From Aldehydirespirator sp965116665 (GTDB lineage Bacteria; Actinomycetota; Acidimicrobiia; Acidimicrobiales; Aldehydirespiratoraceae), in assembly GCA_965116665.1 (NCBI GenBank), contig OZ220709.1, forward strand, positions 1,054,001-1,118,000: a DNA stretch of 64,000 bases, written 5' to 3'. The translations under genes and the position numbers were made by a program. The notes under the pieces are model-generated. The model worked only from the letters and a program-made list of their open reading frames with translations, did no database searches and had not been told where the DNA came from. Positions 49,720 to 57,385 of the stretch are shown in pieces; the first letter of the stretch is position 1, and every line of letters begins with the position of its first letter.

Positions 49720-51398
49720 TGGTCCCACGGCCGCGTCGGCAGGCCGCGAGCAGGACTACCCCGGCGGAGGCGCCATCCGGCGTGAGGATCCCGTCGGCTG
49801 GGCTGGCCCTGCTGCTGGCCGCAACCGTGGCACTGACGGTCGCGTGTAGCGGCTCACGGAGCGGGGATGGAGATCCGGTTGAGGTCGAGGCCGGGGGAGT
49901 CTCCACGGATGCGCCGCCCGAACCAGGGCCCGATCTCGCCGATGCCGGCGACGGGCCTGGAGAAGACACTCCGACCGACCGGCCTGATCCGGCAGGGAGT
50001 GACGCCGTTGCGGTCGAGGACGGTGCCGCCCCGGACGTGAACGGAGCCATCGAAGGTTCGGGCGATGCGGTCGCGGAGGACGGAGGCCCAGCCGAAGCCG
50101 AGAGTGGAGTTGCCGGGAACGGAGCCGCCGGGAACGGAGCCGCCGGGAACGGGGCCGCCGAGAGCGGGGCCGCCGAGAGCGGGGCTGACGAGAGCGGGGC
50201 TGACGAGAGCGGGGCCGCCGAGAGCGGGGCTGACGAGAGCGGGGCTGACGAGAGCGGGGCCGCCGAGAGCGGAGCTGTTGAGAACGGAGTCGCCGAGAAC
50301 GGAGCTGTTGAGACTGGAGTCGAGGGCGTCACAACGCCGGGGAGTGGCGCAACCATCGGCGTCGCAGTACCCGAGTCGGTCCTCGACCGTCCGCGGATGC
50401 CCCTCACCGGCAAGCCGACCAGCAACCCGACCCTGGCCCAGCGCCGGGCGCTGGCCGTGAAGGTGGGCAACAGCGGCCCGCGGGCCCGTCCCCAGGCGGG
50501 ACTCGCCGCGGCCGACATCGTCTACGAGATGCTCATCGAGGGGGGAGAGACCAGGTTCCTGGCCGTGTTCCATTCCGCGATCCCCGGCCGCGTCGGACCG
50601 GTTCGCTCGGTGCGGACCAGCGACTTCGACCTTCTCGCCGACCTGTCGAGGCCCTACCTGGCATCCTCCGGCGCAAACCCTACGGTCCTGTCGGAGACAC
50701 GCCAGGCCGACAGGGCGGGGACCATCGTCGACATCGGTGGCATGAGGACCGTCGTTCCGTACTCGCGGGACCCTGCTCGCCGGTCGCCCTTCAACCTCTA
50801 CTTCTACAGCGAGCACCTCACCGATGTCAGCGGCGCTGCCCTGCGCGGCGGGCCGCTGGAGGCGCCGGTGGTGTCGTTGCTCGACTACGGGTCGCCCAAC
50901 CCGGCCGGCATCGCCGGTGCCAATGGCGTCACCGTCACATACCACCGGCCCACGGGGAACGTGGTGTCGCACATCTGGGACGCGGCCGCCGGCGGATGGG
51001 TGCGGATCCAGGAGGGCGACCTGATGCAGACCGAGACCGACTTCGGCCTGAGCGAGGTAGCCCCGGTCAACGTGGCTGTCGTGTGGATGAACCACCGGAA
51101 CTCGCCCGCCGACCCGGAATCCCCCCTGACCATGTCGTACGGCACCGGCGACGCGCTGGTGTTGAGCGCGGGCGCGGTCCACGAGGCCGTGTGGGGGCGC
51201 AGCGAGGATCGGGCCGGGTTCCGGTTCGTCGACACCGCCGGAACCCCGCTGAGCTTCTCGCCCGGTTCCACATGGATCCTGATCGCCAACAGCAGCCGGC
51301 GCTTCCCGGTGACGGTGGCCGAGGTTCTCGCCGCCGACGACGGGGCCCGGCTGCTGGCCGAGGCCAGGGAGGCCGCCGCCGCGGCCGGCGCCCCGTAA
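49719..51398 (+). CDS. DUF3048-domain lipoprotein with pentapeptide-repeat linker
   Basis: The 559-residue protein has a signal peptide with lipobox LTVAC (Cys46), a long acidic linker with 14 units of the type GAxES or GAxGN, and the two DUF3048 domains (about 215-360 and 390-535): RRALAVKVGNSGPRARPQAGLAAADIVYEMLIEGGETRFLAVFHS, then AVVWMNHRNSP and ending FRFVDTAGTPLSFSPGSTWILI. The family includes Bacillus YerB and is of unknown function, thought to act at the cell surface. The start ATG overlaps the previous stop. Confidence 0.88.
   Translation: MVPRPRRQAASRTTPAEAPSGVRIPSAGLALLLAATVALTVACSGSRSGDGDPVEVEAGGVSTDAPPEPGPDLADAGDGPGEDTPTDRPDPAGSDAVAVEDGAAPDVNGAIEGSGDAVAEDGGPAEAESGVAGNGAAGNGAAGNGAAESGAAESGADESGADESGAAESGADESGADESGAAESGAVENGVAENGAVETGVEGVTTPGSGATIGVAVPESVLDRPRMPLTGKPTSNPTLAQRRALAVKVGNSGPRARPQAGLAAADIVYEMLIEGGETRFLAVFHSAIPGRVGPVRSVRTSDFDLLADLSRPYLASSGANPTVLSETRQADRAGTIVDIGGMRTVVPYSRDPARRSPFNLYFYSEHLTDVSGAALRGGPLEAPVVSLLDYGSPNPAGIAGANGVTVTYHRPTGNVVSHIWDAAAGGWVRIQEGDLMQTETDFGLSEVAPVNVAVVWMNHRNSPADPESPLTMSYGTGDALVLSAGAVHEAVWGRSEDRAGFRFVDTAGTPLSFSPGSTWILIANSSRRFPVTVAEVLAADDGARLLAEAREAAAAAGAP
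50106..50315 (+). repeat. 15-bp in-frame tandem repeat, 14 units
   Basis: Units of the type GAGAGCGGGGCYGMC encode GVAGN, GAAGN (two), GAAES, GADES and later GAVEN/GAVET variants. The period of 15 keeps frame, so copy number can vary without breaking the DUF3048 gene. Confidence 0.9.
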
Positions 51399-51435
51399 GC
51401 CGCCGGCACCGGGACGCGGTCATCCGCTCGGCCTC

Positions 51436-51441
51436 TAGGAT
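51436..51441 (+). promoter_or_regulatory. -10-like hexamer for pdxS
   Basis: TAGGAT ends 7 bases before the ATG of pdxS; no ribosome site is seen. Confidence 0.5.
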
Positions 51442-51448
51442 TGACGCC

Positions 51449-52381
51449 ATGTCCGCCAACACCGAGACCAGCGCGGCCGGTGCCGCTGCCGGCCGGAGCC
51501 GGCCGGCCACCGGCACCACCCTTGTGAAGCGGGGCCTGGCCGAGATGCTCAAGGGCGGTGTGATCATGGACGTTGTCACCGCTGAGCAGGCCCGGATCGC
51601 CGAGGATGCCGGAGCGGTCTCGGTCATGGCGCTGGAGAGGGTTCCCGCAGACATCCGCGCCCACGGAGGCGTGTCGCGGATGTCCGATCCCGAGATGATC
51701 GAGGCAGTCCAGGCCGCGGTGAGCATTCCGGTGATGGCCAAGGCCAGGATCGGCCATTTCGCGGAGGCCCAGATCCTTCAGGCTCTGGGGGTCGACTACG
51801 TGGACGAGTCGGAGGTTCTCACCCCCGCAGACGAGGCCCATCACATCGACAAGTGGGCGTTCACGGTCCCGTTCGTTTGTGGAGCCACCAACCTGGGGGA
51901 GGCGCTCCGCCGGACCGGTGAGGGTGCCTGCATGATCCGGTCCAAGGGGGAGGCCGGGACGGGCAACATCGTCGAGGCGGTCCGCCACCTCCGATCGATC
52001 ACCGGCGACATCCGCAGGATCGCGGCCGCGGGCAACGAGGCCGAGCTGTTCGAATGGGCCAAGCAGCTGCGGGCACCCTTGCCGCTGGTGCAGGAGATCG
52101 CCGATACCGGGGTTCTCCCGGTGCCCCTGTTCTGTGCGGGCGGTATCGCGACGCCGGCGGACGCCTCGCTGGTCATGCAACTCGGGGCGGAGGCGGTGTT
52201 CGTGGGGTCCGGGATCTTCAAGAGCTCCGACCCGCCCAAGATGGCGTCCGCCATCGTGGAGGCCGTCACCCACTACCGCGACCCCGAGATTCTCGCCAAG
52301 ATCAGCGCAGGAGTGGGTCCGGCCATGGCCGGTCTCGAGACGGCAGCACTCACCACCAAGATGGCAGAACGGGGTTGGTGA
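51449..52381 (+). CDS. pdxS: Pyridoxal 5'-phosphate synthase subunit PdxS
   Basis: PdxS makes PLP from ribose 5-phosphate, glyceraldehyde 3-phosphate and ammonia supplied by PdxT. The 310-residue protein has MLKGGVIMDVVTAEQARIAEDAGA, the lysine in AVSIPVMAKARIGH, RSKGEAGTGNIVEAVRH and FCAGGIATPADASLVMQLGAEAVFVGSGIF. The N-terminal 25 residues are variable. The pdxT start overlaps its stop (GTGA). Confidence 0.97.
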   Translation: MSANTETSAAGAAAGRSRPATGTTLVKRGLAEMLKGGVIMDVVTAEQARIAEDAGAVSVMALERVPADIRAHGGVSRMSDPEMIEAVQAAVSIPVMAKARIGHFAEAQILQALGVDYVDESEVLTPADEAHHIDKWAFTVPFVCGATNLGEALRRTGEGACMIRSKGEAGTGNIVEAVRHLRSITGDIRRIAAAGNEAELFEWAKQLRAPLPLVQEIADTGVLPVPLFCAGGIATPADASLVMQLGAEAVFVGSGIFKSSDPPKMASAIVEAVTHYRDPEILAKISAGVGPAMAGLETAALTTKMAERGW

Positions 52382-52950
52382 GGCCCCGCATCGGCGTGCT
52401 CGCCCTACAAGGGGGGTTCGCCGCGCACGGCGCCATCCTCGACCGGCTCGGGGCTCGCACCGATGAGGTGCGCACGCCCCAGCAGCTCGCAGATGTCGAC
52501 GCTCTGGTCATGCCCGGCGGGGAGTCGACCACCATGTCGATGCTGCTCGAGCGCTCCGGGCTGCTGCAGCCCCTCTCGGAGCGCCTCGACGCGGGGATGG
52601 GGGTTCTGGGGACGTGCGCCGGGATGATCCTGCTGGCCCGCGAGGTGGTGGACGGGCGGGCTGACCAGCACGCCCTGGGATTGGTGGACATAACCGTGCG
52701 GCGCAATGCCTACGGCACCCAGATCGAGAGCTTCGAGGCCGACATCGACGTGGACGGCTTGGAGTCGCCGTTCCACGCCGTGTTCATTCGAGCTCCGGTC
52801 GTGGAACGGGCCGGGCCGGACGTGGAGGTGCTCGCCCGCCACGAGGGCCGGGCTGTCCTGTGCCGGTCGGGCCGGGCGACGGTGGCAGCCTTCCACCCCG
52901 AGCTGTCGGGCGACGAGCGCCTGCACGCCCGTTTCCTTTCTGACTTGTAG
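52378..52950 (+). CDS. pdxT: Pyridoxal 5'-phosphate synthase glutaminase PdxT
   Basis: PdxT hydrolyses glutamine and channels ammonia to PdxS. The 190-residue protein starts RPRIGVLALQGGFAAHGA and has LVMPGGESTTMSML, the nucleophile Cys in LGTCAGMILLA, and the His-Glu pair in AAFHPELSGD. All triad parts are intact. The GTG start overlaps the pdxS stop. Confidence 0.97.
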   Translation: MRPRIGVLALQGGFAAHGAILDRLGARTDEVRTPQQLADVDALVMPGGESTTMSMLLERSGLLQPLSERLDAGMGVLGTCAGMILLAREVVDGRADQHALGLVDITVRRNAYGTQIESFEADIDVDGLESPFHAVFIRAPVVERAGPDVEVLARHEGRAVLCRSGRATVAAFHPELSGDERLHARFLSDL

Positions 52951-52970
52951 CCTTCCTCCCCGAGGCGGAG

Positions 52971-53023
52971 CGGAGCGAGGCCGGGGCCCGAGCGGCCCGT
53001 GAGCGAAGCGAACAAGAGCGGGA
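52971..53023. repeat. 53-bp dispersed repeat, copy B
   Basis: Same orientation as copy A (12945-12997), differing at 2 of 53 positions. It lies in the spacer between pdxT and yebC and includes CCCGTGAGCGAAGCGAAC. It is not coding here. Confidence 0.8.
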
Positions 53024-53063
53024 AAACCGCAGCCATCACCGCAAGCTCTTGGGCGGGTACGAG

Positions 53064-53069
53064 TAGCCT
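53064..53069 (+). promoter_or_regulatory. -10-like hexamer for yebC
   Basis: TAGCCT ends 7 bases before the GTG at 53077 and supports that start. Confidence 0.5.
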
Positions 53070-53076
53070 CCGGCGG

Positions 53077-53829
53077 GTGAGCGGGCACAGCAAGTGGGCG
53101 ACCATCAAGCACCGCAAGGGCGCGGCCGATGCCAAGCGGGGCAAGCTCTTCGCCAAGCTGATCAAGCAGGTTGAGGTGGCTGCCCGGCAGGGTGGGGGGG
53201 ATCTCGACTCCAACCCGACGCTGCGGACCATGTACCAGAAGGCCCGGGACAACTCGGTCCCGCTCGACACCATCGAGCGGGCCGTGAAGCGGGGCACCGG
53301 CGAGCTCGAGGGCGTCAGCTACGAGTCGGTCACCTACGAGGGGTACGCGCCCGGAGGGGTGGCGCTCTACATCGAGTGCCTCACCGACAATCGCAACCGG
53401 ACCGGCAGTGAGGTACGCAGCACCCTGACCCGCAACGGCGGCTCGCTGGCGGAGCCCGGCTCGGTTGCCTGGCAGTTCGAGAGGAAGGGCCTGGTGCTCG
53501 TTCCGTCCGCCGCGGCCGCCGAGGACGACCTGATGATGGTCGTGCTCGACGCCGGGGCCGAGGACCTCGACGCCGATGGCGACATGTGGCGGGTGACCAC
53601 CGACCCCGGCGACCTCAACGCGGTCCGCGACGCCCTGGCCGAGGCCGAGATCGGCTTCGCCAGTGCCGATCTGACGATGCTGCCCAGCAGCACGGTGGCC
53701 GTCACTGAGCCCGGCGCGGCCCGGGCGGTGCTGAAGCTGATGGACCTCATCGACGACCTCGACGATGTGCAGGACGTGCACAGCAACTTCGACATCGGCG
53801 ACGACCTGATCGAGGAGCTGGCGGGCTGA
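53077..53829 (+). CDS. yebC: YebC/PmpR family protein (TACO1-like)
   Basis: YebC proteins bind DNA or the ribosome and are reported to ease translation of proline stretches or act as regulators. The GTG gives VSGHSKWATIKHRKGAADAKRGKLF, the exact family N-terminus; upstream in-frame residues from 52999 come from the repeat and are rejected. Later blocks are NPTLRTMYQKARDNSVPLDTIERAVKRG and YEGYAPGGVALYIECLTDNRNRT. Length is 250 residues. It precedes ruvC, the most common neighbourhood. Confidence 0.96.
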   Translation: MSGHSKWATIKHRKGAADAKRGKLFAKLIKQVEVAARQGGGDLDSNPTLRTMYQKARDNSVPLDTIERAVKRGTGELEGVSYESVTYEGYAPGGVALYIECLTDNRNRTGSEVRSTLTRNGGSLAEPGSVAWQFERKGLVLVPSAAAAEDDLMMVVLDAGAEDLDADGDMWRVTTDPGDLNAVRDALAEAEIGFASADLTMLPSSTVAVTEPGAARAVLKLMDLIDDLDDVQDVHSNFDIGDDLIEELAG

Positions 53830-53919
53830 GCCGGCCGGCCCGGTCCGACAGCTCGAGGGTCGACAGAAACGCCTCGAGAAATCTCACGGGCCATCCGCGA
53901 CAGGGCACCTGCCGGTCAA

Positions 53920-53925
53920 TAGAGT
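53920..53925 (+). promoter_or_regulatory. -10-like hexamer for ruvC
   Basis: TAGAGT ends 7 bases before the GTG of ruvC. Confidence 0.45.
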
Positions 53926-53932
53926 CGCGCGT

Positions 53933-54442
53933 GTGTTCGTACTGGGCATAGACCCTGGACTGTCGCGCTGCGGGTACGGCGCGGTGCGCCACGGGCGCCG
54001 TCCTGCAGCTGAGGCTGCCGGCGTCCTCAGCACGCCCGCAGGCATGGACCGGGCCTCCCGTCTGGCCGAGTTGCAGAGCGACATCCGGGCGCTGATAGCG
54101 GAGCTGGGCCCCGATGTGGTGGCGGTGGAGCGAGTGCTGTTCCAGCGGAACGTGGCCACCGCCATGTCGGTGGGTCAGGCCGTCGGGGTGATCCTGGCCG
54201 AGTCGGCCGCGGCGGGGTGCGAGGTGGTGGAGTACTCGCCCAACGAGGTGAAGGACGCGGTGGCCGGCTGGGGCGGCGCCGACAAGCAGGAACTGGCCGA
54301 GATGGTGCGGGTCCTCCTCGGGCTGCCCGACCGGCTGCATCCCGCAGATGCTGCCGACGCGGTGGCCGTGGCGCTGTGCCACCTGGCTCGAATCGGCCCG
54401 GCCGGGGCCGGCCGGGCTCGGGCGGGGAGCGCGGTCCGGTGA
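53933..54442 (+). CDS. ruvC: Crossover junction endodeoxyribonuclease RuvC
   Basis: RuvC cuts Holliday junctions as a dimer. The four acidic residues are visible: Asp in LGIDPGLSRCGYG, Glu in VVAVERVLFQRN and the Asp pair in HPADAADAVAVALCHL. Length is 169 residues. The stop overlaps the ruvA GTG. Confidence 0.96.
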   Translation: MFVLGIDPGLSRCGYGAVRHGRRPAAEAAGVLSTPAGMDRASRLAELQSDIRALIAELGPDVVAVERVLFQRNVATAMSVGQAVGVILAESAAAGCEVVEYSPNEVKDAVAGWGGADKQELAEMVRVLLGLPDRLHPADAADAVAVALCHLARIGPAGAGRARAGSAVR

Positions 54443-55050
54443 TCGGGTCGCTGAGGGGCACGCTGCTCGCCCGGTCGCCGGACGCCGAGCTGATCATCGA
54501 GGTGTCCGGAGTCGGCTATCGGGTGCAGGCCACGCCCCGGACCGCTGCGACCGCCGGCGAGGTCGGTTCGCAGGTGTTCGTCCATGTCTGCCACATCGTG
54601 CGAGAGGACGCCCAGACCCTCTACGGCTTCTCGTCGCTGGACGAGCGGCGTACCTTCGAGGCCCTGATCGGCGCCCACGGCGTGGGCCCTTCCCTCGGAC
54701 TGGCGATCCTGGCCGTCCACCACCCGGACGCGCTGCGCCGTGCCGTGGCCGCCGACGATGTGGAGCTGCTGTGCCTGGTGCCGGGCGTGGGGCCCAAGAC
54801 CGCGGTGAGGATGCTGGTCGAGCTCAAGTCCCGCCTCGACCTGCCCGAGGTCGAGGCGCCTCCCGGCACCGGCGACGCTCCAGCCGCCACGACCGCGCAG
54901 GACGATGCCCGCGCCGATGTGCGCTCAGCTCTCGACGAGCTGGGCTACGGCACCGACGAGGTCAAGCACGTGCTGTCCGAAATGCCCGCCGGCGACGACG
55001 CCGGATCGCTGCTGCGCGAGGCTCTGCGACGCCTGGCCGGCGCGGCCTGA
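54439..55050 (+). CDS. ruvA: Holliday junction DNA helicase subunit RuvA
   Basis: RuvA binds the junction and directs RuvB. The 203-residue protein has the OB-fold start IGSLRGTLLARSPDAELIIEVSGVGYRV, the helix-hairpin-helix pairs GAHGVGPSLGLAIL and LVPGVGPKTAVRMLVELK, a Pro/Ala linker and the C-terminal RuvB-binding domain (VRSALDELGYGTDEVKHVL). The GTG start is set by the overlap with ruvC; a longer upstream frame from 54217 is inside ruvC. Confidence 0.95.
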   Translation: MIGSLRGTLLARSPDAELIIEVSGVGYRVQATPRTAATAGEVGSQVFVHVCHIVREDAQTLYGFSSLDERRTFEALIGAHGVGPSLGLAILAVHHPDALRRAVAADDVELLCLVPGVGPKTAVRMLVELKSRLDLPEVEAPPGTGDAPAATTAQDDARADVRSALDELGYGTDEVKHVLSEMPAGDDAGSLLREALRRLAGAA

Positions 55051-55063
55051 CGCCCCGAGCGCG

Positions 55064-55069
55064 TAGGGT
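55064..55069 (+). promoter_or_regulatory. -10-like hexamer for ruvB
   Basis: TAGGGT ends 8 bases before the ATG of ruvB. Confidence 0.4.
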
Positions 55070-55077
55070 CGCCGACC

Positions 55078-56181
55078 ATGTCCCGCTCCGAGACCCTGGC
55101 CCGGAACCCGGACGGGGCTGATCCGGCTGGAGGCGAGCCGTCACAGTCCGATGCCGCGGAGCTGCTGTCTCCGGATCCGCTGCCCGCCGACCGCCTCGGC
55201 GAGGCGGCTCTCAGGCCCCGCGCCCTCGACGAGTTCGTCGGCCAGGGCGAGCTCAAAGGACATCTGGACGTGCTGCTGGGGGCGGCCCGCAAACGCCGTG
55301 AGCCCGTCGACCACCTGCTGTTCGCCGGACCTCCCGGCCTGGGCAAGACCACACTGGCCCACATAGTCGCCAACGAGCTCGGCGCCCACCTCCAGACCAC
55401 CTCGGGCCCCGCGCTCGAGCGGGCCGGAGACCTGGCCGCCATGCTGACCAAGCTAGAGCCGGGCGACGTCCTGTTCATCGATGAGATCCACCGCCTGCCC
55501 CGGCCGGTCGAGGAGGTCCTGTACCCGGCCATGGAGGACTTCCGCATCGACATCGTGCTGGGCAAGGGGCCCGCGGCCCGGTCCATCCCCCTGGACGTGG
55601 AACCGTTCACACTGGTCGGGGCCACCACCCGGACCGGCTTGATCACCGGCCCGCTGCGCGATCGCTTCGGGCTGGTCGCCCGGCTCGACTTCTACACCGT
55701 CGATGACCTGGTGTCGATCACCGAGCGGACCGCAGGGATCCTCGACGTGAGCATCGACGGCCCCGGCGCGGTGGAGATCGCTCGGCGGGCCCGGGGAACT
55801 CCCCGCATCGCCAACCGCCTGCTGCGGCAGGTGCGGGACTTCGCCGAGGTGCACCGCGACGGCCGTGTCGACGGGCAGGTCGCCGCCGACGGCCTGGCCT
55901 TCTTCGGTGTCGACGAGATGGGACTCGATCGGGCCTCGCGGGCCGTGATCGAGGCCCTCTGCGGCAACTTCAGGGGAGGTCCCGTCGGGCTGTCCACCCT
56001 GGCCATCGCGGTGAGCGAGCCGACCGAGACCGTGGAGGACGTCTACGAGCCGTACCTGATCCAGAAGGGGCTGCTGATGCGCACGCCGCGAGGCCGGGTG
56101 GCCACCACCGCAGCCTGGACCCATCTGGGCCTGGAGGCACCCGGGACCGACCCGGAAGCCCAGCCCGGCCTGTTCAGCTGA
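55078..56181 (+). CDS. ruvB: Holliday junction DNA helicase RuvB
   Basis: RuvB is the AAA+ motor of branch migration. The 367-residue protein has Walker A FAGPPGLGKTTLAHIVANELG-type residues, Walker B DVLFIDEIHRLP, sensor 1 VGATTRTGLI, the arginine-finger region GPLRDRFG and the C-terminal winged helix LQ-type IQKGLLMRTPRGRVAT. The first 40 residues are a variable extension. All of ruvCAB is present in the usual order. Confidence 0.97.
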   Translation: MSRSETLARNPDGADPAGGEPSQSDAAELLSPDPLPADRLGEAALRPRALDEFVGQGELKGHLDVLLGAARKRREPVDHLLFAGPPGLGKTTLAHIVANELGAHLQTTSGPALERAGDLAAMLTKLEPGDVLFIDEIHRLPRPVEEVLYPAMEDFRIDIVLGKGPAARSIPLDVEPFTLVGATTRTGLITGPLRDRFGLVARLDFYTVDDLVSITERTAGILDVSIDGPGAVEIARRARGTPRIANRLLRQVRDFAEVHRDGRVDGQVAADGLAFFGVDEMGLDRASRAVIEALCGNFRGGPVGLSTLAIAVSEPTETVEDVYEPYLIQKGLLMRTPRGRVATTAAWTHLGLEAPGTDPEAQPGLFS

Positions 56182-56199
56182 TAGCCGGCACGCTTGCCG

Positions 56200-57288
56200 A
56201 TGCCGGATGCGACGGCGCCGCCGGTCACCCCCGACGACTTGGACTACAAGTTGCCGGCGGTCGCCATCGCCCAGTCGCCGGTCGAGCCCCGGGACGCGGC
56301 CCGGCTGCTGGTGGACTGCGGCGACGGGATCGAGCACAGGCGGGTCAGCGACCTGCCGGCGCTGCTCGGCCCCGGCGACGTCGTGGTGGTCAACGACACC
56401 CGGGTGCTGCCGGCCCGTCTGCGGCTGCGCCGGGCCACCGGCGGCGCGGTGGAGGTGCTCCTGCTGCACGAGCGCGACGACGGCGACTGGGAGGCGCTGG
56501 TTCGCCCGTCGCGCCGGCTGCGGCCCGGCGAGGTGGTCACGCCCGAGTACCCGGTCGGTCCTGGGGCGCCGGGCGGCTCGCCGGCCGGTCCGGTCGGTGT
56601 CGAGATCCGCGGCCACCTCGGCGAGGGGCGCCGCATCGTGCGCGTCCGCACCGGCGGGCGTCCCCTGCTCGAGGTGCTCGACACGATGGGCGCCGTGCCG
56701 TTGCCGCCGTACATCAACACCGCCCTCGACGACCCTGAGCGCTACCAGACCGTGTACGCCCGCGAGCCGGTCTCAGCGGCGGCCCCCACCGCCGGGCTGC
56801 ACTTCACCGAGCAGCTCCTGGCTCGGGTGCGGGACGCGGGCGCAGAGGTGGCTGCGGTGGAGCTGGCCGTCGGTCTCGACACCTTCCGGCCCATCAGCGC
56901 GGCTCGCCTCGACGATCACAACATGCACACCGAGCGCTACCGGGTGCCCGACGAGGCGCAGCGGGCGTTGAGCCGGGCCGAGCGGGTGGTGGCCGTGGGA
57001 ACGACCGTCGTGCGATGCCTGGAGGCGTGGGCGGCGACCGGCGAGGCGTCGGGCCGCAGCAGCCTGTTCATCCGCAGGCCGTATCCGTGGAGGATCGTCG
57101 ACGCCCTCATGACCAACTTTCACATGCCCCGCTCCACCCTGCTGTGCCTGCTCGACGCCTTCGTCGGGCCCCGGTGGCGGGTGCTCTACGGGGCCGCGCT
57201 CGAGCACGGCTACCGGTTCCTGTCCTTCGGCGACGCCATGTTCGTGGCCCGCTCCGAGCCGGCCGCCCCGGCCGATCGGGCGTCGTGA
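56200..57288 (+). CDS. queA: S-adenosylmethionine:tRNA ribosyltransferase-isomerase QueA
   Basis: QueA builds epoxyqueuosine from preQ1 in tRNA. The 362-residue protein has DYKLPAVAIAQSPVEPRDAARLLV, VVVNDTRVLPARL, the MGAVPLPPYI block, YQTVYAREPVSAAAPTAGLHFTEQLL and NFHMPRSTLLCLLDAFVG. The ATG at 56200 is used; a TTG at 56194 lies 6 bases after TAGCCG and is a possible leaderless start. Tgt, the step before it in the pathway, is encoded next. Confidence 0.96.
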   Translation: MPDATAPPVTPDDLDYKLPAVAIAQSPVEPRDAARLLVDCGDGIEHRRVSDLPALLGPGDVVVVNDTRVLPARLRLRRATGGAVEVLLLHERDDGDWEALVRPSRRLRPGEVVTPEYPVGPGAPGGSPAGPVGVEIRGHLGEGRRIVRVRTGGRPLLEVLDTMGAVPLPPYINTALDDPERYQTVYAREPVSAAAPTAGLHFTEQLLARVRDAGAEVAAVELAVGLDTFRPISAARLDDHNMHTERYRVPDEAQRALSRAERVVAVGTTVVRCLEAWAATGEASGRSSLFIRRPYPWRIVDALMTNFHMPRSTLLCLLDAFVGPRWRVLYGAALEHGYRFLSFGDAMFVARSEPAAPADRAS

Positions 57289-57320
57289 TGGGTTCAACCG
57301 GCCGCAGTCTCATCCCGCCA

Positions 57321-57372
57321 CGAAATTGGTGCGCAAAATGGGTGTCAGGTACCCATTTCGTCGCCAATTTCG
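57321..57372. repeat. 52-bp imperfect palindrome, REP-like hairpin
   Basis: CGAAATTGG...AAAATGGGT is mirrored by ACCCATTT...CCAATTTCG around the loop GTCAGGT (TGTCAGGTACC core). The arms are 22-23 bases with a few mismatches. Its A+T content is far higher than the surroundings. It lies between queA and tgt, directly before the tgt ribosome site. The GTGTCAGGTACC core recalls REP palindromes mobilised by TnpA-REP transposases; no such transposase gene is in the window. Confidence 0.6.
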
Positions 57373-57385
57373 GTTGGAGAGGGCC

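Noticed and set aside
52999..53076. Upstream extension of yebC
   Set aside because: The extra residues come from the 53-bp repeat, and the GTG at 53077 gives the exact family start with a hexamer 7 bases upstream.
57326..57385. Upstream extension of tgt by 20 residues
   Set aside because: It would translate the palindromic element; the GTG at 57386 has a good ribosome site and matches the family N-terminus.
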